DNA of 64,000 bases from NCBI RefSeq assembly GCF_900113835.1, contig NZ_FOQV01000005.1, positions 40,796 through 104,795 of the forward strand. Direction: 5' to 3'. The stretch's first letter is position 1; each line of letters opens with the position of its first letter. Made by a program: the position numbers and the translations under genes. The notes beneath the pieces were generated by a model that was not told the DNA's origin, ran no database searches, and saw only the letters and a program-made list of their open reading frames with translations. The stretch comes from Allobosea sp. OK403. GTDB taxonomy: Bacteria > Pseudomonadota > Alphaproteobacteria > Rhizobiales > Beijerinckiaceae. Shown in pieces: positions 24,871 to 33,976 of the stretch.

Positions 24871-27800
24871 CTAACCTGCCATTTTCGCCAGGTCTTCCGT
24901 TTTCGCCAGGTCTTCCGTTTTCGCCAAGTCTTCCGTTTTCGCCAAGTCTGCCATTTGCGCCAAGACGGCGTCGAGATCGTGGGCTTCCGGCTCGAGCGTC
25001 GTCAGCGTCGCGGTGTAGATCGCCAGCGCCCGCACATGGCGGCCGGGATAGATCGCCCCGACAAGCGCGCGATAGACCGCAAGCTGCGCCAGCGTCGTGG
25101 GCGGGATCGCGGCCGCATTCGCGGGGGGCCGCGCCGTGGTCTTGAAATCGGCGATCAGGACTTCATCCTGCGTCACGGCCAGCCGGTCTATCTGGCCTGA
25201 TACCGCCCGCCGGGAACCATCCGCCAGCGCGATCGCCCCAGTGACCGGCACTTCGGCGAGCGAGCCCTCGGCGAAAAGCGCGGCCAGCGCCGGCTCGCGC
25301 AGCAAGGCAAGCGCCGCCGTGACGATCCGCGCACGCCGCTCTGTCGGCAGGCCGCCGCCGCGCGTCGCCGCCAGCGCCTGCGCGGCGGCCTCGCGCCGTG
25401 CAGCTTCGACTTCGGGCAATATCTGCAGCAGCAGATGCGCCAACCGGCCGGCGCTCGCAGCCTGGGCAAGGAAGGGGCCGTCGCCCGGCCGCTCAGCGCC
25501 GTCGGCGGCAGCGAGCGCGCTCGAGGGCTTCAAGGGTGGAGCGGGCTCGTGCTCACGCGGTGCGAGGCGGTCGAACCAGGCGGGGATCTCGATCGCGCCA
25601 GGCGCGTCCAGCGCTTTGGCAGGCTCGGCAGCGCGCGGCACGGAAACGCGGAAACGTTGGATCATGCCCTGGCCGTCGGGCGCGGCTATGTCCTGCAGGC
25701 CCTGTTCGGAGGCGGCGAGCCCGGCTGCGACCATCGCATACCAGCTGCCCTCGGGCGCTTCACCCTTGGGCTGTGCCCCGCAGACGATCAGGCGGTCCTC
25801 TGCCCGGGTCAGCGCGACATAAAGCAGGCGGTGATGCTCCTCGACCATCTGCTGCACGACCAGCGCCTTGGCGGCCCGCGTCGCTTCCGCATCCTCCGCA
25901 CCTGCCGGCGGCCAGAGCGGCACGGGCAGGCCGCGTGGCGGGTCGACGGCGAGGATCTTGGGCAAACGCTTGGCGCCGGGTTCTGGCGCGAGGTCGGCCA
26001 GGATGACGATCTTCGCCTCCAGCCCCTTGGCACCGTGCACGGTCATGACGCGAACCTCGCCGGCGCTGGCGGAGAGGTCGCGCTTCACATCGGCCGCGGT
26101 GCCGGAAATATGCTGCAGGAAACCGGCGAGCGAAGGGCCATGGCGGCGCTCATGGTCGAGCGCCGCGTTGAGGAAGGCGTCGAGCGCGTCGCCCGCCTCG
26201 GCTCCCAGATGCGCCAAAGCGAGATTGCGCCCGCCGCCCGGGCCGAGCAGCCCGGCGAAGAAGCGGAACGGCCCGGAGCGCCCGGCCTCTTCCGCCAGAG
26301 CAGCCAGCTTGCGCTCGACCGCCGCATAACGCGGCTCGTTGGCGCCGGCCTCTCGCAGCGCCTCGCGCAGCGAACCGGCACGCTCGGGCGCCAGGCGCAG
26401 CAGATCGTCGTCGTCGAGCCCGATCAACGGCGTCTTCAATGCGGTCGCGAGCGTGAGATCGTCATCGGGCAGCAGCAGCGTCCGCCCGAGCACGATCAGA
26501 TCCTCGACCGCCGGGTGGTCGGCGAGCGTCAGGCGGTCGCGGCCCGTGACGGGCACGCCCTCGTCCTTCAGCGCCTTGACGATCGTCTCGAACAGCGCCC
26601 CGCGCTGGCGCAGCAGGATCATCACGTCGCCGGGCGCGAAGGGGTGGCCGAGATCGTCCTGCCCGGCCCGGCTCCAGCGGCCGAGCACGCCGGCGATGCG
26701 GGAGGCCAGCTTGACGATGCCGCTGCGCCGCTCGGCCGCGTCGACCGGTGTCGTCCAGGCGTCGGGCGGCTCGCCCTGGTCGTTGGCGCAGAGCGGCCAG
26801 AGATCGACGCAGCCGGGGTCGTTGCGGCGCACCGTGTCATGTGTCTCGGGTCGCATTGCGCCGTCGAAGACGAGGCCGCGGGCATGGTCGGGCGCGGCGA
26901 AGACCGCATCGACGGCTTGCATGATGTCGCTGGTCGAACGGAAGGAGGTGTTGAGGCTGACCGGCTCGAAACGCTGCCCTGCCTCCTCGATGCGTCGGCC
27001 AAGCCGCTGGCGCTCGTCGCCAAAAGCCTTCGGCATTGCGCCCTGGAAACCGTAGATCGACTGCTTCTCGTCGCCGACGACGAAGACCGTGCGCGGCTTG
27101 AGCGCGTCCTCGCTTGCGCCGAGGCCGGCGCTGAACTCCTCGGCGAGCTTGCCCAGGATCGCCCATTGCGCCTCGCTGGTGTCCTGCGCCTCGTCGAGCA
27201 GGATGTGGTCGATGCCGGCGTCGAGCTTGTAGAGCACCCAGCTCGCCTCGACGCGGGAGAGTAGCGAGCGCGTCTTGGCGATCAGGTCGTCATAGTCGAG
27301 CAGCGAGCGCTCGCTTTTCAGGCGCTGATAGGAGGCGAGCATCCGCGTCACCAGCAGCGCCAAGGCATGGCTGCGGTCGCGAATGGCGATGGCGTTGAGC
27401 TGGTCGCTCGCTGCGAGCACGCCGGCTGCAAGGCTTTCCAGCACCGAGAGCAGATCCGGCTCGAATTCGGATTTACCCTTACCGCGGATATTGGCGTTGA
27501 TGCTGCCGGCCTCGGTGATGAAGCCGCGCCGGCATTGGGCGACCGGGTCGCCGTCGCCTTGTCCGGCGAGCAGCGCGCGCAGATTCGTGGCGAAAAGCTG
27601 CCGCGTGGCGCTGCCTGCGTCCAGAGCGGCGATCAGGCGCGGCAGCCCGCCCATCCCGGCGAGCGTCCGGCGGAAGGAGGCCTGCACCTCCTCGGCGGTC
27701 AGATCGGGCGCGATCCGCAGGAAGGCCGCCATGCCGTTGCGCATCTGGCCGGCGTCTCGTGCCCGGCCTTGCGCATCGCTGAACAAGGCGCGCTGGCGCA

Positions 27801-28407
27801 GCGCCTCCTGCATCATCGCATCGAATGTGTCCTGCGCCGCCTGCCGGGCGAGCAGGTCGAGCGCCTTGGCCTCGGCGCCTTCCGGATCGGCAGCGACCAG
27901 CGTCAGCAAGGCGCGCCGCGCATCGCGCAGCATCTCGGCCTGGGCCAGATCATCCGCAACCTCGAAGCGCGGCGGCACATTCGCCTCGAAGGGGGCTGAT
28001 TGCAGCACCCGCGTGCAGAAGGCGTGAATGGTCTCGATCTTCAGGCCGCCCGGCGTCTCCAGCGCCTGCGCGAAGAGCCGCCGGGCCGTTGCGCGCTGGT
28101 CCGGGGAGGAGGCTTTCCCGGTCAGCGCCGTGAGCAGCTCCGTCAGGCCGTCGTCGGGCATGGTCGCCCATTCCGAAAGCGCCTTGAAGATGCGGTTCGC
28201 CATATTGGCGGCGGCCGCCTTGGTATAGGTGATGCAGAGCATGCGGCCGGGCTCGACGCCGTCGAGCAGCAGTCGCAGCACGCGGTTGACCAGCACATAG
28301 GTCTTGCCCGAGCCGGCATTGGCCGAGACCCAGGCGCTGAGGCGAGGGTTTGCGGCGAGCGCCTGCCTTTGCTGGGTCAGCGGCGGAATCTGGGGTTGCG
28401 ACCTCAT
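24871..28407 (-). CDS. addA: Double-strand break repair helicase AddA
   Basis: A 1178-residue UvrD/RecB-type helicase-nuclease. Walker A ANAGSGKT (29-36), Walker B/motif II LLDEAQDTS (about 408), GDEKQSIYGFQGA (about 448), motif V TVHGAKGLEAK and motif VI YVALTRAED are all present. The C-terminal RecB-family nuclease domain has VLIADFKTT (about 1105). With AddB it processes broken DNA ends for RecA loading. Its ATG overlaps the addB stop by 4 bp. The C-terminus carries four tandem copies of a hexapeptide (DLAKTE), absent from typical homologues. Confidence 0.96.
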   Translation of the reverse strand: MRSQPQIPPLTQQRQALAANPRLSAWVSANAGSGKTYVLVNRVLRLLLDGVEPGRMLCITYTKAAAANMANRIFKALSEWATMPDDGLTELLTALTGKASSPDQRATARRLFAQALETPGGLKIETIHAFCTRVLQSAPFEANVPPRFEVADDLAQAEMLRDARRALLTLVAADPEGAEAKALDLLARQAAQDTFDAMMQEALRQRALFSDAQGRARDAGQMRNGMAAFLRIAPDLTAEEVQASFRRTLAGMGGLPRLIAALDAGSATRQLFATNLRALLAGQGDGDPVAQCRRGFITEAGSINANIRGKGKSEFEPDLLSVLESLAAGVLAASDQLNAIAIRDRSHALALLVTRMLASYQRLKSERSLLDYDDLIAKTRSLLSRVEASWVLYKLDAGIDHILLDEAQDTSEAQWAILGKLAEEFSAGLGASEDALKPRTVFVVGDEKQSIYGFQGAMPKAFGDERQRLGRRIEEAGQRFEPVSLNTSFRSTSDIMQAVDAVFAAPDHARGLVFDGAMRPETHDTVRRNDPGCVDLWPLCANDQGEPPDAWTTPVDAAERRSGIVKLASRIAGVLGRWSRAGQDDLGHPFAPGDVMILLRQRGALFETIVKALKDEGVPVTGRDRLTLADHPAVEDLIVLGRTLLLPDDDLTLATALKTPLIGLDDDDLLRLAPERAGSLREALREAGANEPRYAAVERKLAALAEEAGRSGPFRFFAGLLGPGGGRNLALAHLGAEAGDALDAFLNAALDHERRHGPSLAGFLQHISGTAADVKRDLSASAGEVRVMTVHGAKGLEAKIVILADLAPEPGAKRLPKILAVDPPRGLPVPLWPPAGAEDAEATRAAKALVVQQMVEEHHRLLYVALTRAEDRLIVCGAQPKGEAPEGSWYAMVAAGLAASEQGLQDIAAPDGQGMIQRFRVSVPRAAEPAKALDAPGAIEIPAWFDRLAPREHEPAPPLKPSSALAAADGAERPGDGPFLAQAASAGRLAHLLLQILPEVEAARREAAAQALAATRGGGLPTERRARIVTAALALLREPALAALFAEGSLAEVPVTGAIALADGSRRAVSGQIDRLAVTQDEVLIADFKTTARPPANAAAIPPTTLAQLAVYRALVGAIYPGRHVRALAIYTATLTTLEPEAHDLDAVLAQMADLAKTEDLAKTEDLAKTEDLAKMAG
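24882..24953. repeat. 18-bp tandem repeat inside the 3' end of addA
   Basis: Four consecutive 18-bp units: two identical, a third differing at one base and a fourth diverged at its end. Each encodes DLAKTE or a variant on the minus strand. The array lies 11 codons from the stop and stays in frame, so copy number can change without a frameshift. Confidence 0.92.
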
Positions 28408-31400
28408 GCCTCGCCTCCCTCATCCTCGCTGGAGGCGGCAGACCATTCCTTGACGCGGGCGAGCTGGTCATAGGGGCTGGCATATTTGATGTAGTCGGGA
28501 GCGCGCCGCGAGACGAAGGCTTCGCGCCCGCTGCGGAGCGCGTCGAGATGCTGCAGCAGGCGCTCGAGATGGCGCGAGGCGACATCGGCCAAGGGCTCAC
28601 CGTCGAAATCGAGCGGCTTGTCCTTGGCCCAGGCCTTCGGATCATGATGCAGCTTGAGGTAGAGCAGCGCCTCGACCGGCGTCGGGCCGATCAGGTCGCG
28701 GAAGCCGGCGCGGGCCGCGAGCTCCGCTTCCAGCGTCAATTGCGGTGCAAACCCCTTCTCGACCTGCGCCTTGCTCGGCGGCGCGCCGGTCTTGAAGTCG
28801 ATGATCCTGAGCTTGGGCTCATGCGTCACCTCGATGCGATCGGCCCGGCCGCTCAATCGCAGTTCGGCGCCATCAGTGAGCGTAAAGGCGAAGCCCGTGC
28901 CGCGTTCGACGGCGACGCGCGCCAATGTCCCGCGCCGCCTCTCCTCCCAGGCGATGAAATGGCCCGCCGTGAGCAGGAAGCGCGGCCACCAGAAGGCGCG
29001 CACTTCCGGGGTCTCGGCGAAATCCTCGAACAGCCGGTCCCCGATGGCGATCAGGCGGCCGAGCGCATCGGCCGGCAATTGCTCGGGATAGGTCTGCGCG
29101 AAGGTCGCGACGATGTCGTGCAGCAGGCTGCCGCGATCGGCGGCTGTCGGGTCCTCAATCAAGGGGTCGAGCGCGTCGAGCTTCAGGATCTTGCGGGCAT
29201 GAATCTGATAGGGGTCGCGATAGAGCGTCTCGACATCGGTGACGCTGAGCGAGAGCGGTTGGAGATGCCGCGCCGGCTTCGGCGCGGGCCGTCCCGTCGG
29301 CCGCGCCGCTGCGGGCGCGCTGAGCCGGTCGGCCAGAGCGATCAATCGGTTGCCGCCCGCGCTCGCCTGGCTCCAGAGCGGTGGCGGGGTCACCGCTTTC
29401 AGCCGCAGCCAGAAGCGCGAGGCGATGGTCTCGGATTCGCCGGCCTTGCGCGCCCGGGTCAGCGTCACCTGCCTTGCCATCAGCGCCTGCACGAAGTCAT
29501 GCGCGGTCTGGCCGATCCTCCGCTCCGGCTGCGACAGCTTGAGCTCGGTCCGCATCGGCCGGTTGATGAAGGAATCCGTCTTCGTTTCCGGCGGCCAGAC
29601 CAGCTCGTTCAGCCCGCCGAGCACGATATGGTCGGCTTCGAGCAGGCGGGCTTCGAGCAGGCCCCAGATTTTGACACGCGGATGGCCGCCGCCCGCCCGC
29701 CTGACCACGCGCTCGGCCAGCAGCCCGTCGAGGATCGCGATGAAATCCTGGGCCCGCCCGCCTGCGGGCATGTCGGCTTCCGCACCAGTGAGATCGTCGA
29801 AGAGCCCGGCCAGCGCCTCGCCATCCGCGCCCGTGAAGGCGAGCGTGTTTCCGTCCGGGTCGCGGGCAAACGCCTCGATCGCGGATCGTGCCACGGCAGT
29901 GGTGGTGGCAAGCGAGGCGTCCGGCGCCTGCAAGGCATCGATCAGCGGGCCGAGCGCGGCACAAAGCGTATCGAGAAGCTGAGCGGCGGCGGCCTGGTCC
30001 TCGGGCTTGAGCCGCCGGCGCGGGCCCGGCGCGTGCGGTTCCAGCTTGAGTCCCGCCAGGTCGGCCAGGGCGAGGCGCAGACCGTCCAGCCCCTTGGCCA
30101 CCGAGACGCCGCGCCAACTACCGATCTCCAGCGCAGCCGCTCCACGCGCGACGGCCTCGGGCGTTAGCCCCAACCGGCAGAGCGGATGCGCCAGCAGGGC
30201 GACCAGGCTCGCCGGGTTCGCCTGCGTCAAAGCGGCCTCCAGGATCAATCGCAGCAGCGCGCCGGCCGGCCAGCGCGCCAGCGGCAAGCCGGCGGAATCG
30301 TCGATATCGATGCCCCAGCGCCGCAGCTCGACGCCGACACGCTCGGCCAGCCCGCGATCGGGCGTGATCAAAGCCGCCTGCCGGCCCGGTTCCTCGAGCG
30401 TCTCGCGCAGGGCGATCGCGACAGCCAGCGCCTCCTCGCGCTCGGCCGAGGCCTCGACGATGCGCAGATCGCGAAAACCGGCTTCGGAGCTCGCAACGCT
30501 GACGCGCTCGGCCAGATCGGCCCAGGCCTCGGTCACGGAGGCCGGCAGCAAGGCCTCGCGCAGCAGGAGCTCCCGGCTCGCGCGGCAGGCGTCGGGCTCG
30601 GCCAGGGAGCGGACATCGGCGCGGGTGGCTTCGAGAAACTGCATGAGATGACGCAGCGCCGCCTGCGGATGCGACGGTGCGGGCTCGGTTTCGATCGCGC
30701 TCCAGGCTCTTTCCGGCAAGGCGAGATCGAGGCCCGGCAGCACGACCGCGCCGTTGGGCAGGCGCGCGATGGCCGCGAGCAGTCGCGCCGTCGCCGGGAT
30801 CGTGCCGGTCGAGCCTGCGGCGATGATCGGCCCCGTCGCGCCGCCCGCGAGCAATCGCTCCCGCTCCGCCGCCAGCATGGCGTTGCGGAAAGCGGCCGGG
30901 TCGCAGGCGTCGCGCTCGGCCAGGATCGCCGGCCAGGCCTCGCCCAGGATCGCCAGGAAACTGGCGTTGAGCTGCCAGATCTTGTCGAAGCGCGTTGCAT
31001 CCAGTGTCCGCAGCCGCTCGACTGGCACGCCCTCGGTCTGCAACTGGTCGAGCAGCGCGGCGAGGTCGCCGGCAAGCCCGTAAGCTTCGGCGAGCGTGGC
31101 GGGGACGAGCGAGGGCTCGGACGGATCGAGCTTGAGATGGCTGCGATTGGCTGATTTGCCCCAGGCGTCGACCAGCCGCGTCAAGAGCATGCGCCTGACC
31201 AGCGGATCGATCGGCGCGACGCGCTCATCCGTCCAGGCGCCGGCGCCGATCAGGGCGGTCTCGGCTTCGTCGACATCGCCGAGCGGCACGATCCGCGGCA
31301 GCAGCAGCGGCTGGCCGCCGAGCTTGTCCGAAAGGCTGGCGGCGAAGGCGCGCGCGGCCCGGCGCGTCGGCAGATAGAGCGTCGCGCGCGCCATCGCGGC

Positions 31401-31511
31401 GGGATCGTCGGGGTCGTGGATCCTGCCGAAGCGGCCATCCAGCATCGCCTGCGCCAGCACCTCCAGGAAGGGTGCACCGGCGGGAATGCTGAAGAGGTTG
31501 AGTTCAGGCAT
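28404..31511 (-). CDS. addB: Double-strand break repair protein AddB
   Basis: A 1035-residue alphaproteobacterial AddB. The N-terminal half is a degenerate helicase fold (YLPTRRAARAF near 47; PLLLPRIVPLGD); motifs such as GGLNELVWPPE (about 633) follow the family. The C-terminal RecB-like nuclease domain shows RIIDFKTGAPP (about 908) with the Asp-x-Lys pair, and a late YLKLHH segment. AddAB together resects double-strand ends. It begins at ATG 31511, which overlaps the murU stop by 8 bp (ATGCCTGA), and ends in a 4-bp overlap with addA. Confidence 0.94.
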   Translation of the reverse strand: MPELNLFSIPAGAPFLEVLAQAMLDGRFGRIHDPDDPAAMARATLYLPTRRAARAFAASLSDKLGGQPLLLPRIVPLGDVDEAETALIGAGAWTDERVAPIDPLVRRMLLTRLVDAWGKSANRSHLKLDPSEPSLVPATLAEAYGLAGDLAALLDQLQTEGVPVERLRTLDATRFDKIWQLNASFLAILGEAWPAILAERDACDPAAFRNAMLAAERERLLAGGATGPIIAAGSTGTIPATARLLAAIARLPNGAVVLPGLDLALPERAWSAIETEPAPSHPQAALRHLMQFLEATRADVRSLAEPDACRASRELLLREALLPASVTEAWADLAERVSVASSEAGFRDLRIVEASAEREEALAVAIALRETLEEPGRQAALITPDRGLAERVGVELRRWGIDIDDSAGLPLARWPAGALLRLILEAALTQANPASLVALLAHPLCRLGLTPEAVARGAAALEIGSWRGVSVAKGLDGLRLALADLAGLKLEPHAPGPRRRLKPEDQAAAAQLLDTLCAALGPLIDALQAPDASLATTTAVARSAIEAFARDPDGNTLAFTGADGEALAGLFDDLTGAEADMPAGGRAQDFIAILDGLLAERVVRRAGGGHPRVKIWGLLEARLLEADHIVLGGLNELVWPPETKTDSFINRPMRTELKLSQPERRIGQTAHDFVQALMARQVTLTRARKAGESETIASRFWLRLKAVTPPPLWSQASAGGNRLIALADRLSAPAAARPTGRPAPKPARHLQPLSLSVTDVETLYRDPYQIHARKILKLDALDPLIEDPTAADRGSLLHDIVATFAQTYPEQLPADALGRLIAIGDRLFEDFAETPEVRAFWWPRFLLTAGHFIAWEERRRGTLARVAVERGTGFAFTLTDGAELRLSGRADRIEVTHEPKLRIIDFKTGAPPSKAQVEKGFAPQLTLEAELAARAGFRDLIGPTPVEALLYLKLHHDPKAWAKDKPLDFDGEPLADVASRHLERLLQHLDALRSGREAFVSRRAPDYIKYASPYDQLARVKEWSAASSEDEGGEA

Positions 31512-32247
31512 CGAGCGCCTGCGCCGCCGCTAGGGCGGCCTCGGCGGGCGCGATTTCATGTGGTGCGCCGATATGCAGCCATTGCCCTTCCAGCACATGG
31601 CCGAAGAGCCGGCTCGTGGCGCTGGCGCGGTCGAACAGCAGATTGAGCGAAAACGACCCGTCCGGCGTCCCGGCGAAGAAAGCAGGCGTCAACACGGAGA
31701 CGCCCGCGAAGATATAAGGAGCGCTCGCAGCCTGGCCGCGCCGGGTCAGACGCCCGGCATCGTCGCTGAAGAAATCTCCGGCTCCTGTGAAGCCGACGCT
31801 GGTCTCGCGCCGGGCCAGGAGAAGCAGCATGTCCATGCGGGCCGGATCCCAGGCCTGCGCCATCACCGCGAGATTGGAGATGCCGGTCTCGCTCCAGAGC
31901 GTATCCGAATTGACGCTGAAGAACGGCCCGTCGCCGAGCAGCGGCAGCGCTTTTTTGGTGCCGCCCCCCGTCTCCAGCAGCGCGGCGCGCTCATCGGAGA
32001 TCACGATCCGGGGGCTTGTCCGCCCGGCGACATGCATCTCGATCTGCCCGGCGAGGTGGTGCACATTGACCACCACCTCCTCGACCCCGGCCTCGGCCAG
32101 CCGGTCGAGCGCATGATCGAGCATCGCCTTGCCGCCGATCCTGACCAGCGGCTTGGGCAGCGTATCGGTGATCGGCCGCATGCGCTGGCCCAGCCCGGCC
32201 GCCAGAACCATGGCCCGGCGGATTGGTGGCGATGCGGCTTCCGTCAC
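31504..32247 (-). CDS. murU: N-acetylmuramate alpha-1-phosphate uridylyltransferase (MurU-like nucleotidyltransferase)
   Basis: A 247-residue sugar-phosphate nucleotidyltransferase. The signature VLAAGLGQRMRPITDTLPKP (about 14-33) binds the nucleotide and Mg. ETGGGTKKAL and VNSDTLW follow the MurU pattern. MurU makes UDP-MurNAc from MurNAc-1-P in the peptidoglycan recycling shunt that bypasses MurA and hence fosfomycin. Start GTG 32247 is chosen because AAGGAGA lies 6 bases upstream; ATG 32211 would cut into the N-terminal strand. The AmgK partner is fused to TsaE immediately upstream, which supports the assignment. Confidence 0.88.
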   Translation of the reverse strand: MTEAASPPIRRAMVLAAGLGQRMRPITDTLPKPLVRIGGKAMLDHALDRLAEAGVEEVVVNVHHLAGQIEMHVAGRTSPRIVISDERAALLETGGGTKKALPLLGDGPFFSVNSDTLWSETGISNLAVMAQAWDPARMDMLLLLARRETSVGFTGAGDFFSDDAGRLTRRGQAASAPYIFAGVSVLTPAFFAGTPDGSFSLNLLFDRASATSRLFGHVLEGQWLHIGAPHEIAPAEAALAAAQALDA

Positions 32248-32291
32248 GCGAATCTCCTTGGATTGAGTAAGCTTATCAGACGCCCGCGTCG

Positions 32292-32390
32292 GTCGTCCCG
32301 GGCGACCGCAGGGAGACCCGGGACCCATGCCGGAACGGTTCAGGCATGGGTCCCGGATCAGCGCGGCTTCGCCGCTTGTCCGGGATGACG
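32292..32390. repeat. Dispersed palindromic repeat, GTCGTCCCGGG type, inside an operon
   Basis: The ends GTCGTCCCGGG and CCGGGATGACG enclose a central hairpin with arms GGGACCCATGCC and GGCATGGGTCCC (loop GGAACGGTTCA). It fills the 184-bp spacer between tsaE-amgK and murU. A closely related element is at 51078-51170. Confidence 0.85.
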
Positions 32391-32431
32391 TCGCGGGTAT
32401 GAGACGGATGCCTTGCAGCACTATGGGGAGA

Positions 32432-33976
32432 TCACCCGACCGCAAACAGCTTCGGCAGATGCGCCTGATACCAGCCCTTGAGCTCTTCGAGCGCGGGATG
32501 CTCGAGATTGCGGCGCAGATAGGCTTCGATGCGCGGGAGGTGCTCGAGATAGGCCGGCTTGCCGTCGCGCCGGTCGAGCCGCGCGAAGATGCCGGCGATC
32601 TTGGTGTTGCGCTGCGCGCCGAGGATCGCATAGGCGCGGGCGAAGCCGGCGAGGTCGAAAGCCGGGTCGTCGCCGCGCCGCGCCGCGCCATAGGCCGCGA
32701 GCAGCCGCAGTTCCAGGGCGGCGGGCACGTCGACGCGCGCATCCTGGCCCAATGAGACGAGGTCGTAGGCCGGGTGCCCGAGCACCGCGTCCTGGAAATC
32801 GATCAATCCGAGCTGGGCAAGCCCCTGGCGCTTCGGCAGCCAGATCAGGTTGGGCGAATGGAAATCCCGCAAGGTCCAGGTCGAGGGCGCTTCCAGGATC
32901 TCGTCGAAGAGCCGGCTCCAGATCCGCCCGAACTCGGCCTGCGTCACCGCCGGCAGCGTCACGCCGGCGATATGGGGCGCATACCATTCCAGGATCAGCT
33001 CGGTCTCGATCGCCAGCGCGCCGCGGTCGTAATCGGGCACGACATGGTCGCGGCCCTCGGTGACAGGCAGGATCGTCGGCAAGGTATGGCGGTGCAAATC
33101 GGCGAGCAGCCGGGCCGCTGCCTCGTAGCGCTCTGGCACCGGGCCGTCGGCGTCGAGCACGCCTTCCTCACCGAGATCCTCGATCAGCAGCAGCCCGGTC
33201 GAGAGATCCTGGGCCAGGATTTCCGGCGCGGAATAGCCGAGCGAATGCAGGCCGCGATCCATCGCCACGAAGGCGTCGATGGTCTCGGCCAGATGCGCGA
33301 TGGCACTGTAGGGCTTGCCTTGCCGGATGGCGGGGCCGTCCGGACGCGGCGGCGAGATCATCAGGATCGCGCTCTCGCCATTGCTGCGCGTCAGGCGCTC
33401 ATAGGCGCGGCTGGAGGCGTCGCCTTGCATGAAGTCGCGCTGCGCCTCGCCCCAGCCGGCATCGTCGAGCATATGCCGCGTGGCGATCGCGATGCTGAGC
33501 CGCTGCCGCCAGAGCACGCCGCCGGCAAGCGTCGCGATGCGGCCCGTCTCGGGGTTTCCCGGATCGACGTCGAGCACGATGTCGAGCCGGCGTCCGGCGG
33601 GCAGCCGCGTGCCGGCCCGGTCTGGCCACTCGACCAGGGTGACGATGCGCTCGAGATCCTCGATCAGCCCGATATCGTCGAGCTCGTCGGGCGAACGGAC
33701 GCGGTAGAGATCGGCATGGAGCACGGGGCCGCGCGGCGTGTCGTAGCTCTGCACCAGGGTGAAGGTCGGGCTCGGTGCTTCCAGAGCCGGGTCGCCTGCG
33801 AGCTCGCGCAGGATCGCCCGCGCCAATGCCGATTTCCCGGCGCCGAGATGGCCCGACAGCGCGACGATGTCGCCCGGCTTCAGGATGGCGGCGAGATCGG
33901 CCGCCAGCCGCGCGGTCGCCGCCTCATCGGCCAGCAGGAGCCGATGCGCGCCGCTTTTCGCCAACTCCTCGCTCAT
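32432..33976 (-). CDS. TsaE-AmgK fusion: tRNA t6A ATPase plus anomeric MurNAc/GlcNAc kinase
   Basis: A 514-residue two-domain protein. Residues 1 to about 155 are TsaE: P-loop GHLGAGKSA (42-50), SPTFTLVQSYD and the ADLYR segment, the ATPase of the tRNA threonylcarbamoyladenosine complex. The remainder is an aminoglycoside-phosphotransferase fold like AmgK: DASSRAYERL nucleotide loop, LIEDLGEEG, catalytic TLRDFHSPNLIWL and metal-binding LIDFQDAVLG. AmgK phosphorylates MurNAc at C1 to feed MurU, the next gene. The fusion recurs in Hyphomicrobiales. The ATG overlaps the divL stop by 4 bp. No frameshift joins the domains; the linker is short. Confidence 0.92.
   Translation of the reverse strand: MSEELAKSGAHRLLLADEAATARLAADLAAILKPGDIVALSGHLGAGKSALARAILRELAGDPALEAPSPTFTLVQSYDTPRGPVLHADLYRVRSPDELDDIGLIEDLERIVTLVEWPDRAGTRLPAGRRLDIVLDVDPGNPETGRIATLAGGVLWRQRLSIAIATRHMLDDAGWGEAQRDFMQGDASSRAYERLTRSNGESAILMISPPRPDGPAIRQGKPYSAIAHLAETIDAFVAMDRGLHSLGYSAPEILAQDLSTGLLLIEDLGEEGVLDADGPVPERYEAAARLLADLHRHTLPTILPVTEGRDHVVPDYDRGALAIETELILEWYAPHIAGVTLPAVTQAEFGRIWSRLFDEILEAPSTWTLRDFHSPNLIWLPKRQGLAQLGLIDFQDAVLGHPAYDLVSLGQDARVDVPAALELRLLAAYGAARRGDDPAFDLAGFARAYAILGAQRNTKIAGIFARLDRRDGKPAYLEHLPRIEAYLRRNLEHPALEELKGWYQAHLPKLFAVG

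Noticed and set aside
24882..24953. CRISPR-like direct repeats
   Set aside because: Units are 18 bp, contiguous and without spacers, and encode an in-frame peptide repeat.
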